Origin: Bdellovibrionales bacterium GWA2_49_15
GTDB taxonomy: Bacteria > Bdellovibrionota > Bacteriovoracia > Bacteriovoracales > Bacteriovoracaceae
Direction: 5' to 3'
NCBI GenBank assembly: GCA_001769855.1
Contig: MEPP01000006.1
Location: 57,536 to 121,535 of the forward strand
DNA length: 64,000 nt
A program made the translations under genes and the position numbers. Shown here piece by piece: positions 52,015-61,118 of this stretch (positions within the stretch are counted from its first letter, which is position 1; each line of letters begins with the position of its first letter). The notes beneath the pieces were generated by a model that saw only the letters and a program-made list of their open reading frames with translations, was not told where the DNA came from and made no database searches.

Positions 52015-53171
52015 TATATCCTCACACTGCTTGGAATATTAACGACTCTATCCGCCAGCAAAGCAACATTTTCCAGAGAACTTCCATGCTTTGCTTCTTT
52101 AAAAGCAGGCAGCGTATACAAGGGCTGCCAGATCGGCCGACACATTATTCCGAGATCGTTAAGAAAAGTCAGCATCTGATCACGCTCGGCCTTATCTTCC
52201 AGAATCAGTGAATTGAGCCAGTAATTTGATCGCACGTCTTCCTTTTCAGTAAAAAAGCAAATTCCAAGATCGCGAAAAAAAGTTGCGTACTTTTCAGTCA
52301 GCTCTCTTTTATCCTGTAAAAAAGAGGGAAGACATTCCATCTGTGCTAGTCCAACGGCTGCATTTACATTGGGCATTCTATAGTTGTATCCGACCTGATC
52401 ATGGAAAAATTCCCATCGGTGCGGAACTTTGGCCGTAGTTGAAAGATGTTTGACCTTTTCGTAGATATTTTGATCGTTGGTTAAAACGGCTCCGCCTCCG
52501 CCAGTGGTGACAATTTTATTTCCGTTGAAGGATAAAGTGGCCAGATCACCAAAGGTTCCGGTGTGTTTATTTTTATAAAACGATCCGAGAGATTCGGCGG
52601 CATCCTCAATCAGTTTAATGTGGAATTCACGGCAAAGCTTGGCCATCTTATCAAGCGCACTGATCGGATGCCCAAAAACATGGACCGGCACACACGCTTT
52701 AATTTTATTTTTGGAATTTTTATTATAACAAATTCCATTTTTAACTTCGGCATTTTTTTCTAGAAAATCTTTCAATATCACATACGACAGTCCGAACGTT
52801 TCTCTATCGACGTCCAGGAAAACAATATTGGCCTTGCAATAGGCGATACTGTTGGCCGTGGCGACAAAGCTCAGACCTTGAGTCAAAACTTCATCACCGG
52901 CTTCAACCCCCGCTACTAGCAAAGCAAGATGGAGTGCGAGGGTCCCATTAGCTGTGGCGACGACATACTTGGAACCAGTAAATTCCGAGAGAGACTGTTC
53001 AAACTTTCCGACGAATTCTCCCACATAGGAGACAAAAGTGGAGTCGATGCATTGATTTAAATATTCTTTCTCACGGCCGATAAATTTTGGCTCATGCAAC
53101 CCAATGGGTGCCTTGGTATTGAATGTTGCTCTGATAAATTGTTCTATGCCCTTTAGCTTTTTATTATCCAC
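52014..53171 (-). CDS. legC: LegC-type aminotransferase (DegT/DnrJ family)
   Basis: 385 residues. The opening HEPKFIGREKEYLNQCIDS and FVSYVGEFVGKFEQSL are the LegC pattern, NGTLALHLALLVAG the phosphate site, IKLIEDAAESLGSFYKNK the cofactor Asp, and LSFNGNKIVTTGGGG the PLP Lys (N-K). Reaction: glutamate-dependent C4 amination of the LegB product. It shares about the same fold as pseC but belongs to the LegC subfamily. It overlaps legG by one base. Confidence 0.93.
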   Translation of the reverse strand: MDNKKLKGIEQFIRATFNTKAPIGLHEPKFIGREKEYLNQCIDSTFVSYVGEFVGKFEQSLSEFTGSKYVVATANGTLALHLALLVAGVEAGDEVLTQGLSFVATANSIAYCKANIVFLDVDRETFGLSYVILKDFLEKNAEVKNGICYNKNSKNKIKACVPVHVFGHPISALDKMAKLCREFHIKLIEDAAESLGSFYKNKHTGTFGDLATLSFNGNKIVTTGGGGAVLTNDQNIYEKVKHLSTTAKVPHRWEFFHDQVGYNYRMPNVNAAVGLAQMECLPSFLQDKRELTEKYATFFRDLGICFFTEKEDVRSNYWLNSLILEDKAERDQMLTFLNDLGIMCRPIWQPLYTLPAFKEAKHGSSLENVALLADRVVNIPSSVRI

Positions 53172-53180
53172 TTAATATCC

Positions 53181-55010
53181 TTACGCCAAAGTGTTTGCCT
53201 CAAATTCTTTTTTTAACCATGCATAAAAATCGGATCTATTGGTAAGGTCCGATTCAAGGGCCTTCTGCATGATCTTCGCCATCCGTTTTGGCGCTAGACC
53301 ATCATGAAAATAGTCAAAACGCGGCAAAAGGTCCCCAGCCAAACCTAACAAACTACTCTCAGGATAGGCCATCAAATCTTTGATTGCGTTAATCATAGTA
53401 TCAAAGTTATCAAAGATTAACCGATTATGCCCTTTTTCATAAATAAAATGGTTTTCAATACAGGTGGGATGAAAATGGATGGCACGAAATTCGCGGCAAT
53501 TCGCCTCCCACGCAGCAGAAGAAAGTCCAGAGCCGATGGTGAGATCAGCACTCTTTGAAATAATATTTGGCAATATATTTTTGGTATAAAATTGTAGACG
53601 TCCCTGTCTCTCGAGAGCTTTTTGAATTTCATCATCAAGAATACTTTTCAAATCATTTCGATGTTTCCCTTTGATGATCAAACCCATTTTGGGCGTTGCC
53701 AAGACGAACTTTGCAAGATTAGTCACCAAAGTAAACATCCTTTCGGTAGTAAAATCAAGATCGGGACCTGTATTTGTATCAAAAAAGGCCACAACAAAAT
53801 CAACCCCGTACCGCGCAAACTCCTCTCTGATTTTGTGAGAGATAGAATCATTTTCGGCGTACTCATTTTTGTCTAGAAAGCTATGCCCGATGGGAATGCA
53901 GTATTCATTTTGATTTTTGGCCTCCTGCCAGTATCGAATAGTGTCTTCATTCCAAGAAAGACCTAAATGAGCAGGATGGTAGCCGATGCATGAATAGTTT
54001 GGGTACAGTGACCTTTGGCGGCAAATGGAAATTCCATTTAAGGATGCTATTGCAGCACTTTGCATGACTACGTCAATATCTCCCTCATTTGAAATCATTA
54101 ATACCTTGATCCCCTGTTTTCGAAAAACGTTTTTCCAAAAATTAAACAACATGGCTTGACCGCCATATTTGGTTTTGAGCCAAAGGTCTTGTTTTGTAGA
54201 AAAAATCGGCAGGAACCGTCTTAATTTTTTCGGGACATAAACCCGTGAGATCTTAGCCATCTTACAAATTTGTTGATCATCACTTACAATGGATATTCCT
54301 GCGGACAAGAAATTATTCAATACCATTTTTTCCTTTTCGTTCTTGACTGTAGAAGTCTCACCGTTGAGAAAAAATAAACAATACTTTTCTAACGCCAGAT
54401 TGGAATGCTTATACCAATTGAATTCGGAGCGCTTGCTCCCATTTGGCACTCCTTCGTTTAGCTCTATACCAATTTTTGCAGTTACTCGGGATTGCTTCAT
54501 CAACACGACGGAAAGATTGGACAGGCAAAAATCAATGAACATGAAGAAAATATTTTTAAAATTTTGTATTATACGGGTAGAAAAACTTGGAAGCTTAATT
54601 AATATCCCACTCGTGGCAAACCGTTCCCTGAGAAGGAAGCCGAGTATCGGGTCTTGAACCTCAATGGGAACTTGCCAAGACTGGTCACAGGACTGCTTTA
54701 GCTCTATTCTCCGTTCGTATTCCCGACAAAAAGGCACAAGAGCAATAAAAAGCTCCTTTTTGATAAGAATATCAGCAAATCGTACGCCAATTAGCTCTTC
54801 CAATTTCTGATATGTCTTCCCTCGCTTAAAATTTGCAGACAACTGCGCAACGAGTTCGTAGGCATGCTCCCAGGCTTTTACCCTCAGATTATATTTGCTC
54901 CCGGAGCGCTTGACCGAAAGCGATATTTTGGGCCGTGAGGCGGTGCAATCCATCTTAAAAAAACCCATGTAATCACTAAATCCTGTACCAATATCTTGCT
55001 TGTGTACCAT
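53181..55010 (-). CDS. Large surface-carbohydrate transferase-like protein, family unclear
   Basis: 609 residues from the ATG at 55010; the same frame continues upstream but that part lies antisense to the ptmE gene at 55116. GT-B-like marks in the C-terminal half are GVDFVVAFFDTNTGPDL, LIIKGKHRNDLKSIL, NIISKSADLTIGSGLSSAAWEANCREFRAIHFHP, a donor-site-like GSGLSSAAWE. The N-terminal 200 residues have no clear family. It begins the legionaminic acid operon (10 bp upstream of legC). A nonulosonic-acid transferase role is suspected from location and from its size match to the proteins at 38643 and 43155; this is inference. Confidence 0.62.
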   Translation of the reverse strand: MVHKQDIGTGFSDYMGFFKMDCTASRPKISLSVKRSGSKYNLRVKAWEHAYELVAQLSANFKRGKTYQKLEELIGVRFADILIKKELFIALVPFCREYERRIELKQSCDQSWQVPIEVQDPILGFLLRERFATSGILIKLPSFSTRIIQNFKNIFFMFIDFCLSNLSVVLMKQSRVTAKIGIELNEGVPNGSKRSEFNWYKHSNLALEKYCLFFLNGETSTVKNEKEKMVLNNFLSAGISIVSDDQQICKMAKISRVYVPKKLRRFLPIFSTKQDLWLKTKYGGQAMLFNFWKNVFRKQGIKVLMISNEGDIDVVMQSAAIASLNGISICRQRSLYPNYSCIGYHPAHLGLSWNEDTIRYWQEAKNQNEYCIPIGHSFLDKNEYAENDSISHKIREEFARYGVDFVVAFFDTNTGPDLDFTTERMFTLVTNLAKFVLATPKMGLIIKGKHRNDLKSILDDEIQKALERQGRLQFYTKNILPNIISKSADLTIGSGLSSAAWEANCREFRAIHFHPTCIENHFIYEKGHNRLIFDNFDTMINAIKDLMAYPESSLLGLAGDLLPRFDYFHDGLAPKRMAKIMQKALESDLTNRSDFYAWLKKEFEANTLA

Positions 55011-55060
55011 ACTTTTAGCATAATTCCCATTGCTTGAACTTTGGCAACAAAGTGCGGTAA

Positions 55061-55093
55061 TGCAATGAAAATACCTGCTATAGGTAAATTGCA
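55061..55093. repeat. Nested inverted repeat between the divergent leg operon and ptmE
   Basis: TGCAAT (55061-55066) and ATTGCA (55088-55093) enclose a second pair TACC / GGTA with TGCTATA between them. It lies in the 105-bp divergent space, 22 bp before the ptmE start. A binding site controlling both directions is possible; chance is not excluded. Confidence 0.35.
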
Positions 55094-55115
55094 CTCCAAA
55101 AGGAAAATCTTTTAA

Positions 55116-56165
55116 ATGGAAAATTGGAAAAATATCCTCATCTCTCCTAGCACTCCAATAATCGAAACAATGAAAATCATCGACAAGTTTGCTACACAAA
55201 TAGCTGTCGTCCGCGACGAACAAGATAGAGCATTGGGTACCATTACCGATGGTGATATTCGCCGCGGTCTCCTTAAAGGAATTCCAACTGAAAATTGCGC
55301 CAGTGAAATTATGAATAAGAATTTCAGCTACGCCCAAGAAGGCGCAACCCGTAGCGAAATTTTGGCAAAAATGCGCAGTAAAAAAATTTCCTGTATCCCC
55401 ATTTTGGATGCAGAAAAGCGCATTGTTAATCTCATCCATCTTCACGACCTTGAAGAATCCGGTAACAAAGAAAATCAAGTTGTAATTCTGGCCGGTGGAA
55501 TGGGTACTCGGTTGGGGGAACTAACCATGGATTGCCCAAAACCCCTCCTCAAAATTGGCAATTCACCTATTTTAGAAAATATTATTCAGCATTTTAAGCA
55601 GCATGGTTTTTCTAATTTTCAATTCGCCGTGAACTATAAGTCTGAAATGATCGAAGAATATTTCAACGACGGCTCGAAATGGGGAGCGCAGATTAATTAC
55701 ATCAAAGAAAACACGCGCCTTGGAACGGCAGGCCCACTCTCTCTGCTCGACAAAGCCAAAATTAAAGATTCATTTATTGTCATGAATGGCGACCTCTTAA
55801 CAACCGCCAATTTCACCCAGCTTTTGGAATTTCACAACGAACATAAACACGCCGCAACAATGTGCGTCAGGCAATACGACATCAAAATTCCCTATGGTGT
55901 AATTAGCCTTGAGGGCGGAAACATTATTCAAATTGAAGAGAAGCCTACGAAAAGCTTTTTTGTCAATGCTGGAATTTATGTCTTTTCACCCAAGGTTCTC
56001 GATCTTGTTCCAAAAAACCAATTCTACGACATGACCACTTTTTTTCAAGATCTTGTGGCCAACGGTCACACTACCGGCGTCTTTCCTCTGCATGAATATT
56101 GGATCGACATTGGTCAACTCGATGACTTAAATCGCGCACGAGAGGATATTGCAAAAACAGAATAG
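55116..56165 (+). CDS. ptmE: CBS-domain nucleotidyltransferase, glucosamine-1-phosphate guanylyltransferase-like
   Basis: 349 residues. Residues 1-115 hold a CBS pair (IIDKFATQIAVVRDEQDRALGTITDGDIRRGLL and a second with ILDAEKRIVNLIHLHDLE). Residues 122-349 are a nucleotidyltransferase: VILAGGMGTRLGELTMDCPKPLLKIG, MNGDLLTTANF and IYVFSPKVLDLVPK. The CBS-NTP-transferase combination is the PtmE/LegE signature of the GDP-linked legionaminic acid route in Campylobacter. Expected: GTP plus GlcN-1-P to GDP-GlcN. It is divergent from the leg operon. This explains why no UDP-bacillosamine route gene is needed. Confidence 0.9.
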   Translation: MENWKNILISPSTPIIETMKIIDKFATQIAVVRDEQDRALGTITDGDIRRGLLKGIPTENCASEIMNKNFSYAQEGATRSEILAKMRSKKISCIPILDAEKRIVNLIHLHDLEESGNKENQVVILAGGMGTRLGELTMDCPKPLLKIGNSPILENIIQHFKQHGFSNFQFAVNYKSEMIEEYFNDGSKWGAQINYIKENTRLGTAGPLSLLDKAKIKDSFIVMNGDLLTTANFTQLLEFHNEHKHAATMCVRQYDIKIPYGVISLEGGNIIQIEEKPTKSFFVNAGIYVFSPKVLDLVPKNQFYDMTTFFQDLVANGHTTGVFPLHEYWIDIGQLDDLNRAREDIAKTE

Positions 56166-56677
56166 GGACTCAACCTTCCCCTTGAATAAATCAACGTTTC
56201 CCAGCATTAAAGAAAGTATAAAAAAGTTGTTTATTTATAATAAACACACTTTATACCCCCTATGCTGATTGTCTCGCTGATCTAAAACGTGAGCAATATG
56301 GCCGAGTTAAAAATCAAAGGCGAGGAAGTTTATCTGCTGACCGAAATGAAAGAAGCGTCCAAAAAATTATTCAAACGCCTCGGTATGCTTTCGCCGGACA
56401 CCATGGTCCTGCCGGCCAAGTATGGGCCGGTTATCCGCGAATTTTGGTTATCATGAAAAACACCGGCTTATCTGCCATTCTTTTTTGTGTCCACTCGTTA
56501 TATCTGATCAGAGAATGGTCTCGAAATTTATTCCTTTGGGTTCGAAAAAATGCATCTAATGCCTCTCGCAATTTATTTACAATAAGGCACATCCAATTTA
56601 GGATGTGCATGCTTTCCATGTCTGGCACATGACATCTCAAGGGAAAGAAATCGTTTTTGTCATCCAGGAGTTTATAT
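56166..56677. other. Mostly non-coding 500-bp gap with one small frame and two inverted repeats
   Basis: Between ptmE and the FkbH-like gene. Contents seen: an AT-rich palindrome GTTTAT / ATAAAC (56229-56245) containing TATAAT, a 52-codon frame at 56298-56456, a second frame of about 58 codons beginning at 56453 without recognisable motif, and an 8-bp perfect hairpin GCACATCC / GGATGTGC (56587-56608). It marks the border between the leg region and the AT-rich acyl cassette. It may be the debris of a recombination or a deleted gene (inference). Confidence 0.5.
56298..56456 (+). CDS. Small hypothetical protein, 52 residues, possible gene remnant
   Basis: ATG at 56298, TGA at 56454-56456. The product begins MAELKIKGEEVYLLTEMKEA and ends PVIREFWLS. 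It is lysine/glutamate-rich at the start with a hydrophobic tail and no recognised domain. GC is higher than in the flanking DNA, unlike the genes to the right. The ribosome site is weak (GTGAG about 6 nt upstream). It could be the 5' end of a broken gene. Confidence 0.3.
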   Translation: MAELKIKGEEVYLLTEMKEASKKLFKRLGMLSPDTMVLPAKYGPVIREFWLS

Positions 56678-58465
56678 TTGCTGTCCGCAACTTTGAATTA
56701 TCCACTTGACGCAGCCCACATAATTAAAAAAAGGCAAAAAATCAAAAAGGAATTAATAGGAGAGCTAGCAAATCCTCTAACAAAGAGAATTGCTATAATG
56801 GGAGGCTCTACAACTAATGAGTTGGTAAGCCTAATTGAAATCTTTCTTCTTCATGCGAACATACAACCCATTTTTTATCAATCAGAATACGCACAATATT
56901 TTGAAGAGTCTATATTTGACAATCCTAAGCTTAAGGAATTTAAGCCCGACGTGATATATATCTATACAACCTCTGTAAATATAAAGGGGTTTCCACGTAT
57001 AAGCGATACTTCTCCAATGATTGAAGAGAAGCTTCGATTCGAAACAGAAAGTTATTGTCGCATCTGGGATTCCCTTGAAAAAGAATATCAGTGCCCCATA
57101 ATTCAAAACAACTTTGACTATCCAATTAATAGACCCCTCGGAAATTTAGATTGTTGCCTAGAAATCGGGAAAACCAATTTTCTCTTGAATCTTAATCTCT
57201 TTTTTGCGAAAGCATCGCGTGAGAGAAGAAATCTATTTATAAGTGACATTAACTATCTTTCATCTTTTGTGGGTCTACGGGAGTGGTTTGATAAAAATCT
57301 TTGGTATAGCTACAAATATGCAATTAGCTATACGGGACTTGTTCATCTCGCTAAAAATATAAGCATCATACTGAAATCTATTTTTGGAAAAAGTAAGAAG
57401 TGCCTTGTGCTAGATCTTGATAACACTTGCTGGGGTGGTGTCATCGGAGATGACGGAATTGATAATATACAAATTGGAAATGAAACAGCAGTCGGTCAAG
57501 CCCATCAAGCTTTGCAGAAGTATATAATTGAGCTTAAAGAAAGAGGAGTGGTACTCGCAGTCTGCTCGAAAAATGACGACAACATGGCGCGTACAGGTTT
57601 CTCTCATCCAGATTCCGTATTGAAGATTTCTGATTTTGCTTCTTTTAAGGCCAACTGGAAGCCGAAACATGAAAATCTTGTAGATATTTGCAATGAGATT
57701 AAAATCCTACCTGACGCCCTTGTATTTATTGACGACAACCCAATGGAACGCGATCTTGTTTCACAACACTTGGAAGAAGTTGGCGTTCCAGACATCGGAC
57801 ATGACATAGCCAATTTCGTAGAATTTATAGATCGGGAGGGATATTTTGAACCCGTGCAGCTCTCTCATGATGATATGAAAAGAAGCGAATATTACCAGGG
57901 AAACAGCCAGAGGAATAATTATCAAGCAGAATTTAGTGATTATAACGAATATCTTGTATCGCTTCAGATGGAATCGGAAATTGCAACTTTCAGTCCCCTC
58001 TATGCTGAAAGAATTGCACAACTGACCAACAAAACAAATCAATTTAATCTCACGACAAAGCGATTTACCCTAGATGAAATTAAGAGAATGATGAGTTTAA
58101 ATAGCGAGTACATCTGTCTATACGGAAAACTTAGGGATAAGTTTGGAGACAATGGACTTATTTCAGTAGTAATTGGAAGAATCGAAAAACAAAACGAGTT
58201 GCATCTTGATCTATGGTTAATGAGCTGTAGGGTGATAAAAAGGGGGATGGAGTTTGCCATGCTGGATGCTCTTATGAAGCTCGTTGCCAACCGAAATATC
58301 GATACTGTTTACGGCTACTATATAGAATCTCCTAACAATACCATGGTGAAAAATCTTTACCGAGATTTTGGCTTTACCTGTATCGAGAAGAATGATTCAG
58401 CTTCAAAATGGATTTTTGAAGGCGACTATAAAAATAAAAATAAAATAATTAAGGTACACTTATGA
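56678..58465 (+). CDS. FkbH-like HAD-IIIC phosphatase/acyl-loading protein
   Basis: 595 residues from the TTG at 56678, placed 7 nt after AGGAG (56666-56670); an earlier TTG at 56657 lies before that ribosome site. Residues 45-200 resemble the SGNH-like N-terminal part of FkbH proteins (IAIMGGSTTNELVSLIE). Residues about 245-390 are the HAD domain: CLVLDLDNTCWGGVIGDDG, VVLAVCSKNDDNM and LVFIDDNPMERDLV. Residues about 440-595 are GNAT-like (VVIGRIEKQNELHLDLW, MSCRVIKRGMEFAMLDAL). Known relatives load glyceryl groups from 1,3-bisphosphoglycerate onto acyl carrier protein. An ACP gene lies 5 kb downstream in the same cassette. Confidence 0.88.
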   Translation: MLSATLNYPLDAAHIIKKRQKIKKELIGELANPLTKRIAIMGGSTTNELVSLIEIFLLHANIQPIFYQSEYAQYFEESIFDNPKLKEFKPDVIYIYTTSVNIKGFPRISDTSPMIEEKLRFETESYCRIWDSLEKEYQCPIIQNNFDYPINRPLGNLDCCLEIGKTNFLLNLNLFFAKASRERRNLFISDINYLSSFVGLREWFDKNLWYSYKYAISYTGLVHLAKNISIILKSIFGKSKKCLVLDLDNTCWGGVIGDDGIDNIQIGNETAVGQAHQALQKYIIELKERGVVLAVCSKNDDNMARTGFSHPDSVLKISDFASFKANWKPKHENLVDICNEIKILPDALVFIDDNPMERDLVSQHLEEVGVPDIGHDIANFVEFIDREGYFEPVQLSHDDMKRSEYYQGNSQRNNYQAEFSDYNEYLVSLQMESEIATFSPLYAERIAQLTNKTNQFNLTTKRFTLDEIKRMMSLNSEYICLYGKLRDKFGDNGLISVVIGRIEKQNELHLDLWLMSCRVIKRGMEFAMLDALMKLVANRNIDTVYGYYIESPNNTMVKNLYRDFGFTCIEKNDSASKWIFEGDYKNKNKIIKVHL

Positions 58466-58518
58466 ATGACGAAGCCGAGTTACATTTTATTATTTGGCGC
58501 CTAGCGGTTCAGAATTAG

Positions 58519-58935
58519 ATGAATCAATATCTTTTTGACGACATTTACCTCGGAATGAGTAAGGGTTTCAATGTAGAAATAATCGACGATATGGTCGAGA
58601 GCTTTTATGCCATTACAAAAGATTCAAATCCATTACATAGAGACAAAAATTATGCAAAAGATAAGGGCTTCAAATCAAATGTCGTGTATGGCCTCTTAAC
58701 TGCGAGTTTCTATTCCACTTTAGTGGGAGTACATTTACCAGGAAAGTACGCTCTGTTGCATGGCCTAAAAGTTGATTTCACTCGACCTGTTTATGTTGGC
58801 AATCGACTATTTATATCTGGTGATGTAGTTGGCAAGCACGATACTTTTAGAAGGGTCGAAATTCGCGCCAAAATTATCAACCAAGATGGTGAAACTGTAT
58901 CGAGGGCCGAGATCATGGTAGGAATGAATGAATAA
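58519..58935 (+). CDS. MaoC-like hotdog-fold dehydratase
   Basis: 138 residues. FYAITKDSNPLHRDKNYAKDKGF is the MaoC/(R)-hydratase signature (D-x4-H), followed by VVYGLLTASFYSTLVGVHLPGK. The C-terminal FTRPVYVGNRLFISGDVVGK is the standard second half. Known: hydration/dehydration of 3-hydroxyacyl or enoyl thioesters. It probably works on an ACP-bound acyl intermediate (inference). It overlaps the SDR start by 8 bp. Confidence 0.88.
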   Translation: MNQYLFDDIYLGMSKGFNVEIIDDMVESFYAITKDSNPLHRDKNYAKDKGFKSNVVYGLLTASFYSTLVGVHLPGKYALLHGLKVDFTRPVYVGNRLFISGDVVGKHDTFRRVEIRAKIINQDGETVSRAEIMVGMNE

Positions 58936-59659
58936 TAAAAAGCAAATACTTATTACAGGAGCTTCGTCAGACATTGGGATTGGCTTAATACGACAACTAA
59001 TGATTTCGAAACAATATCTTATTATCGGGACCTGCAGGAATTCTGAAAGATTAATAAAACTCAAAGATGAATTAGGGGATTTTTTGACCATAGAAGCTGA
59101 TTTGTCCATTGAGAGTGATGTTAACAACATTAAAGAATATCTTCAAAAGAATAATCTTTCCCCATCAAAGTTCGTACATTTGGCGGCACCTGATTTTCGA
59201 TATTTAAGATTTAAGGACTCACATTGGGAAGATTTTCAAAGAGAAATCAATGTGCAACTAAAATCTGTAGTATTTCTCTTGCAAGCTATACTGCCCAAAA
59301 TGAAGCAGGAAAAATCAGGAGAAATAGTATTCGTTTTATCCAGCGTAGTCCGCGGGATTCCGCCGGCGGCACTGGGACATTACACATCTATAAAGTATGC
59401 GTTGCTGGGATTGATGCACTCGTTAGTAAGCGAATATCGAAAAACAGGGATCAGAATCAACGCTATTTCACCGTCTATGATTGATACACGTTTCATAGCA
59501 ACAATTCCAGAGAAGTTGATTGAAGTTGTAACAGAAAACCATCCTTTAAAAAGACTTGCAACGATAGAAGATGTTGTGCCAGCGATTGAGTTCCTGCTTT
59601 CGGAGCGCTCGTCATATATCAATGGGGAAAATTTATTTATCGATGGTGCGGGTGCATAG
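58928..59659 (+). CDS. Short-chain dehydrogenase/reductase, FabG-like
   Basis: 243 residues, classical SDR. ILITGASSDIGIGLIRQLM is the NADP site (TGxxxDIG), LVHLAAPDF the NAG-equivalent, VFVLSSVVRGIPPAALGHYTSIKYALLGL the S-Y-K triad region, and INAISPSMIDT the later motif. Expected: reduction of a 3-ketoacyl-ACP or sugar carbonyl. Together with the MaoC-like protein it would make a hydroxyacyl group. It ends one base before the MBOAT gene. Homology to PtmA of the Leg pathway is also conceivable. Confidence 0.88.
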   Translation: MNNKKQILITGASSDIGIGLIRQLMISKQYLIIGTCRNSERLIKLKDELGDFLTIEADLSIESDVNNIKEYLQKNNLSPSKFVHLAAPDFRYLRFKDSHWEDFQREINVQLKSVVFLLQAILPKMKQEKSGEIVFVLSSVVRGIPPAALGHYTSIKYALLGLMHSLVSEYRKTGIRINAISPSMIDTRFIATIPEKLIEVVTENHPLKRLATIEDVVPAIEFLLSERSSYINGENLFIDGAGA

Positions 59660-61117
59660 ATGTTATTTAATTCTCATGAATTTATCCTTGCATTTTTCCC
59701 AATAACTTTTCTAGGTTATCTATTTTTTTACCGCACATGTGGATTTAGAAATGGAAAAATTTGGTTAGTCTGCTGTTCCCTCGTATTTTATGCGTGGAGC
59801 AATTGGAATTTTTTATTCTTAATTACTTTATCGATCTTTGGCAATTATATCCATAATCGTTTGCTATTCAAAACTTCTATATCACAAAGGAAAAGAAGAA
59901 TCATTTTTGCAACAGGATTGGCTTTTAATTTAGGATTGCTCGGTTATTACAAATATACAGATTTTTTTATTGAAAATATCAATGCCGTTTTCGGAGCTAA
60001 TCTTCCTCTTTGGAAATTAGTACTTCCGCTTGGTATTAGTTTTTATACGCTGCAGCAGATTGGTTTCCTTATTGATGCATATGACGGGCTGATTAAAAAA
60101 GTTACTTTTATTGATTACGGATTATTTGTAACATTCTTCCCACAGTTGATTGTCGGCCCAATAGTTCATCAAAAAGAAATGCTGCCTCAATTTAAGGAAT
60201 ATCAAAAGCCTGAGTACAAGAATATTGTGAAAGGCATTTATATTTTTTCAATAGGGTTGTTCAAAAAAATAGTATTGGCTGATACATTCGCAGTCTGGGC
60301 AACCAATGGTTTTGATAAAGCTTCTTCGCTATCTTTTATTGATTCATGGTTGACTTCTCTATCTTATACTTTTCAGCTTTATTTTGACTTTAGTGGATAT
60401 AGCGATATGGCAATCGGTTTGGCCCTATGTTTCAATATTCGTATTCCGACAAACTTTAATAGCCCTTACCTTTCGAGGAACATTATTGAATTTTGGCAAC
60501 GTTGGCACATTACGCTTTCTGATTTTATTATGTCGTACGTCTATACTCCGATCATTCGATCATTCACCAATATTACCTTTGCCAAAATCTTATTTACTTC
60601 TTTTATTACTATGATGATTGTAGGATTTTGGCACGGTGCGAGCTGGAGTTTTATACTATTTGGAGCATTGCATGGGGCAGCGCTCGCTTTAAACCATTTT
60701 TTCAAAAAGAAAAAAATTAAGCTCAACCGATATCTTTCTTGGTTCATCACATTTAATTTTGTAAACATCACCTTAGTCATTTTCAGGGGAAATAATTTTT
60801 CCTCTATTGGAAAGGTGCTGCGTGGGATGTTGGGTCTCGGTGGTATTGTGTTGCCTTATGCACTAGCTTCGCACTTATCATTTCTGTCCAGAACAGGTAT
60901 TACATTTGGAAGCTATTTACAAGGCATTGCTGCTGATGCCACAGTCTTCGCTTGGCTTGTTGTGGGCTTCTGCTTGATTATATTTTTCAAAAATTCCAAT
61001 AAACATTTGGAAGATTTTTCGCCATCCGTTAAAACTTTCATTGTGGGATTGATCCTTTTTTATTTTTCAATTTTACAAATAGGCAGTTATTCAGAATTTT
61101 TATATTTTAAGTTTTAG
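59660..61117 (+). CDS. MBOAT-family O-acyltransferase, AlgI-like
   Basis: 485 residues with about ten membrane segments. Marks: LVLPLGISFYTLQQIGFLIDAY, FVTFFPQLIVGPIVHQKEMLPQF, YFDFSGYSDMAIGLALCFNI, NSPYLSRNIIEFWQRWHITLSDFI and MMIVGFWHGASWSFILFGALHGA, the catalytic His of the AlgI/DltB group. Known: transfers acyl groups across the membrane onto extracytoplasmic polysaccharide. The donor here may come from the cassette's ACP (inference). The SGNH-like partner gene follows by one base, as in algI/algJ pairs. Confidence 0.94.
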   Translation: MLFNSHEFILAFFPITFLGYLFFYRTCGFRNGKIWLVCCSLVFYAWSNWNFLFLITLSIFGNYIHNRLLFKTSISQRKRRIIFATGLAFNLGLLGYYKYTDFFIENINAVFGANLPLWKLVLPLGISFYTLQQIGFLIDAYDGLIKKVTFIDYGLFVTFFPQLIVGPIVHQKEMLPQFKEYQKPEYKNIVKGIYIFSIGLFKKIVLADTFAVWATNGFDKASSLSFIDSWLTSLSYTFQLYFDFSGYSDMAIGLALCFNIRIPTNFNSPYLSRNIIEFWQRWHITLSDFIMSYVYTPIIRSFTNITFAKILFTSFITMMIVGFWHGASWSFILFGALHGAALALNHFFKKKKIKLNRYLSWFITFNFVNITLVIFRGNNFSSIGKVLRGMLGLGGIVLPYALASHLSFLSRTGITFGSYLQGIAADATVFAWLVVGFCLIIFFKNSNKHLEDFSPSVKTFIVGLILFYFSILQIGSYSEFLYFKF

Positions 61118-61118
61118 T

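Noticed and set aside
55011..55478. Extended N-terminus of the 609-residue protein
   Set aside because: It is antisense to the CBS domains of ptmE and has no domain features; the ATG at 55010 fits the divergent layout.
56587..56608. Perfect 8-bp hairpin as a rho-independent terminator
   Set aside because: No T-run follows, and the next gene starts only 70 bp later on the same strand, so it was kept only as a repeat in the gap.
56444..56632. Frame of about 60 residues after the small protein
   Set aside because: Uses atypical codons, overlaps the other small frame and shows no motif or good ribosome site.
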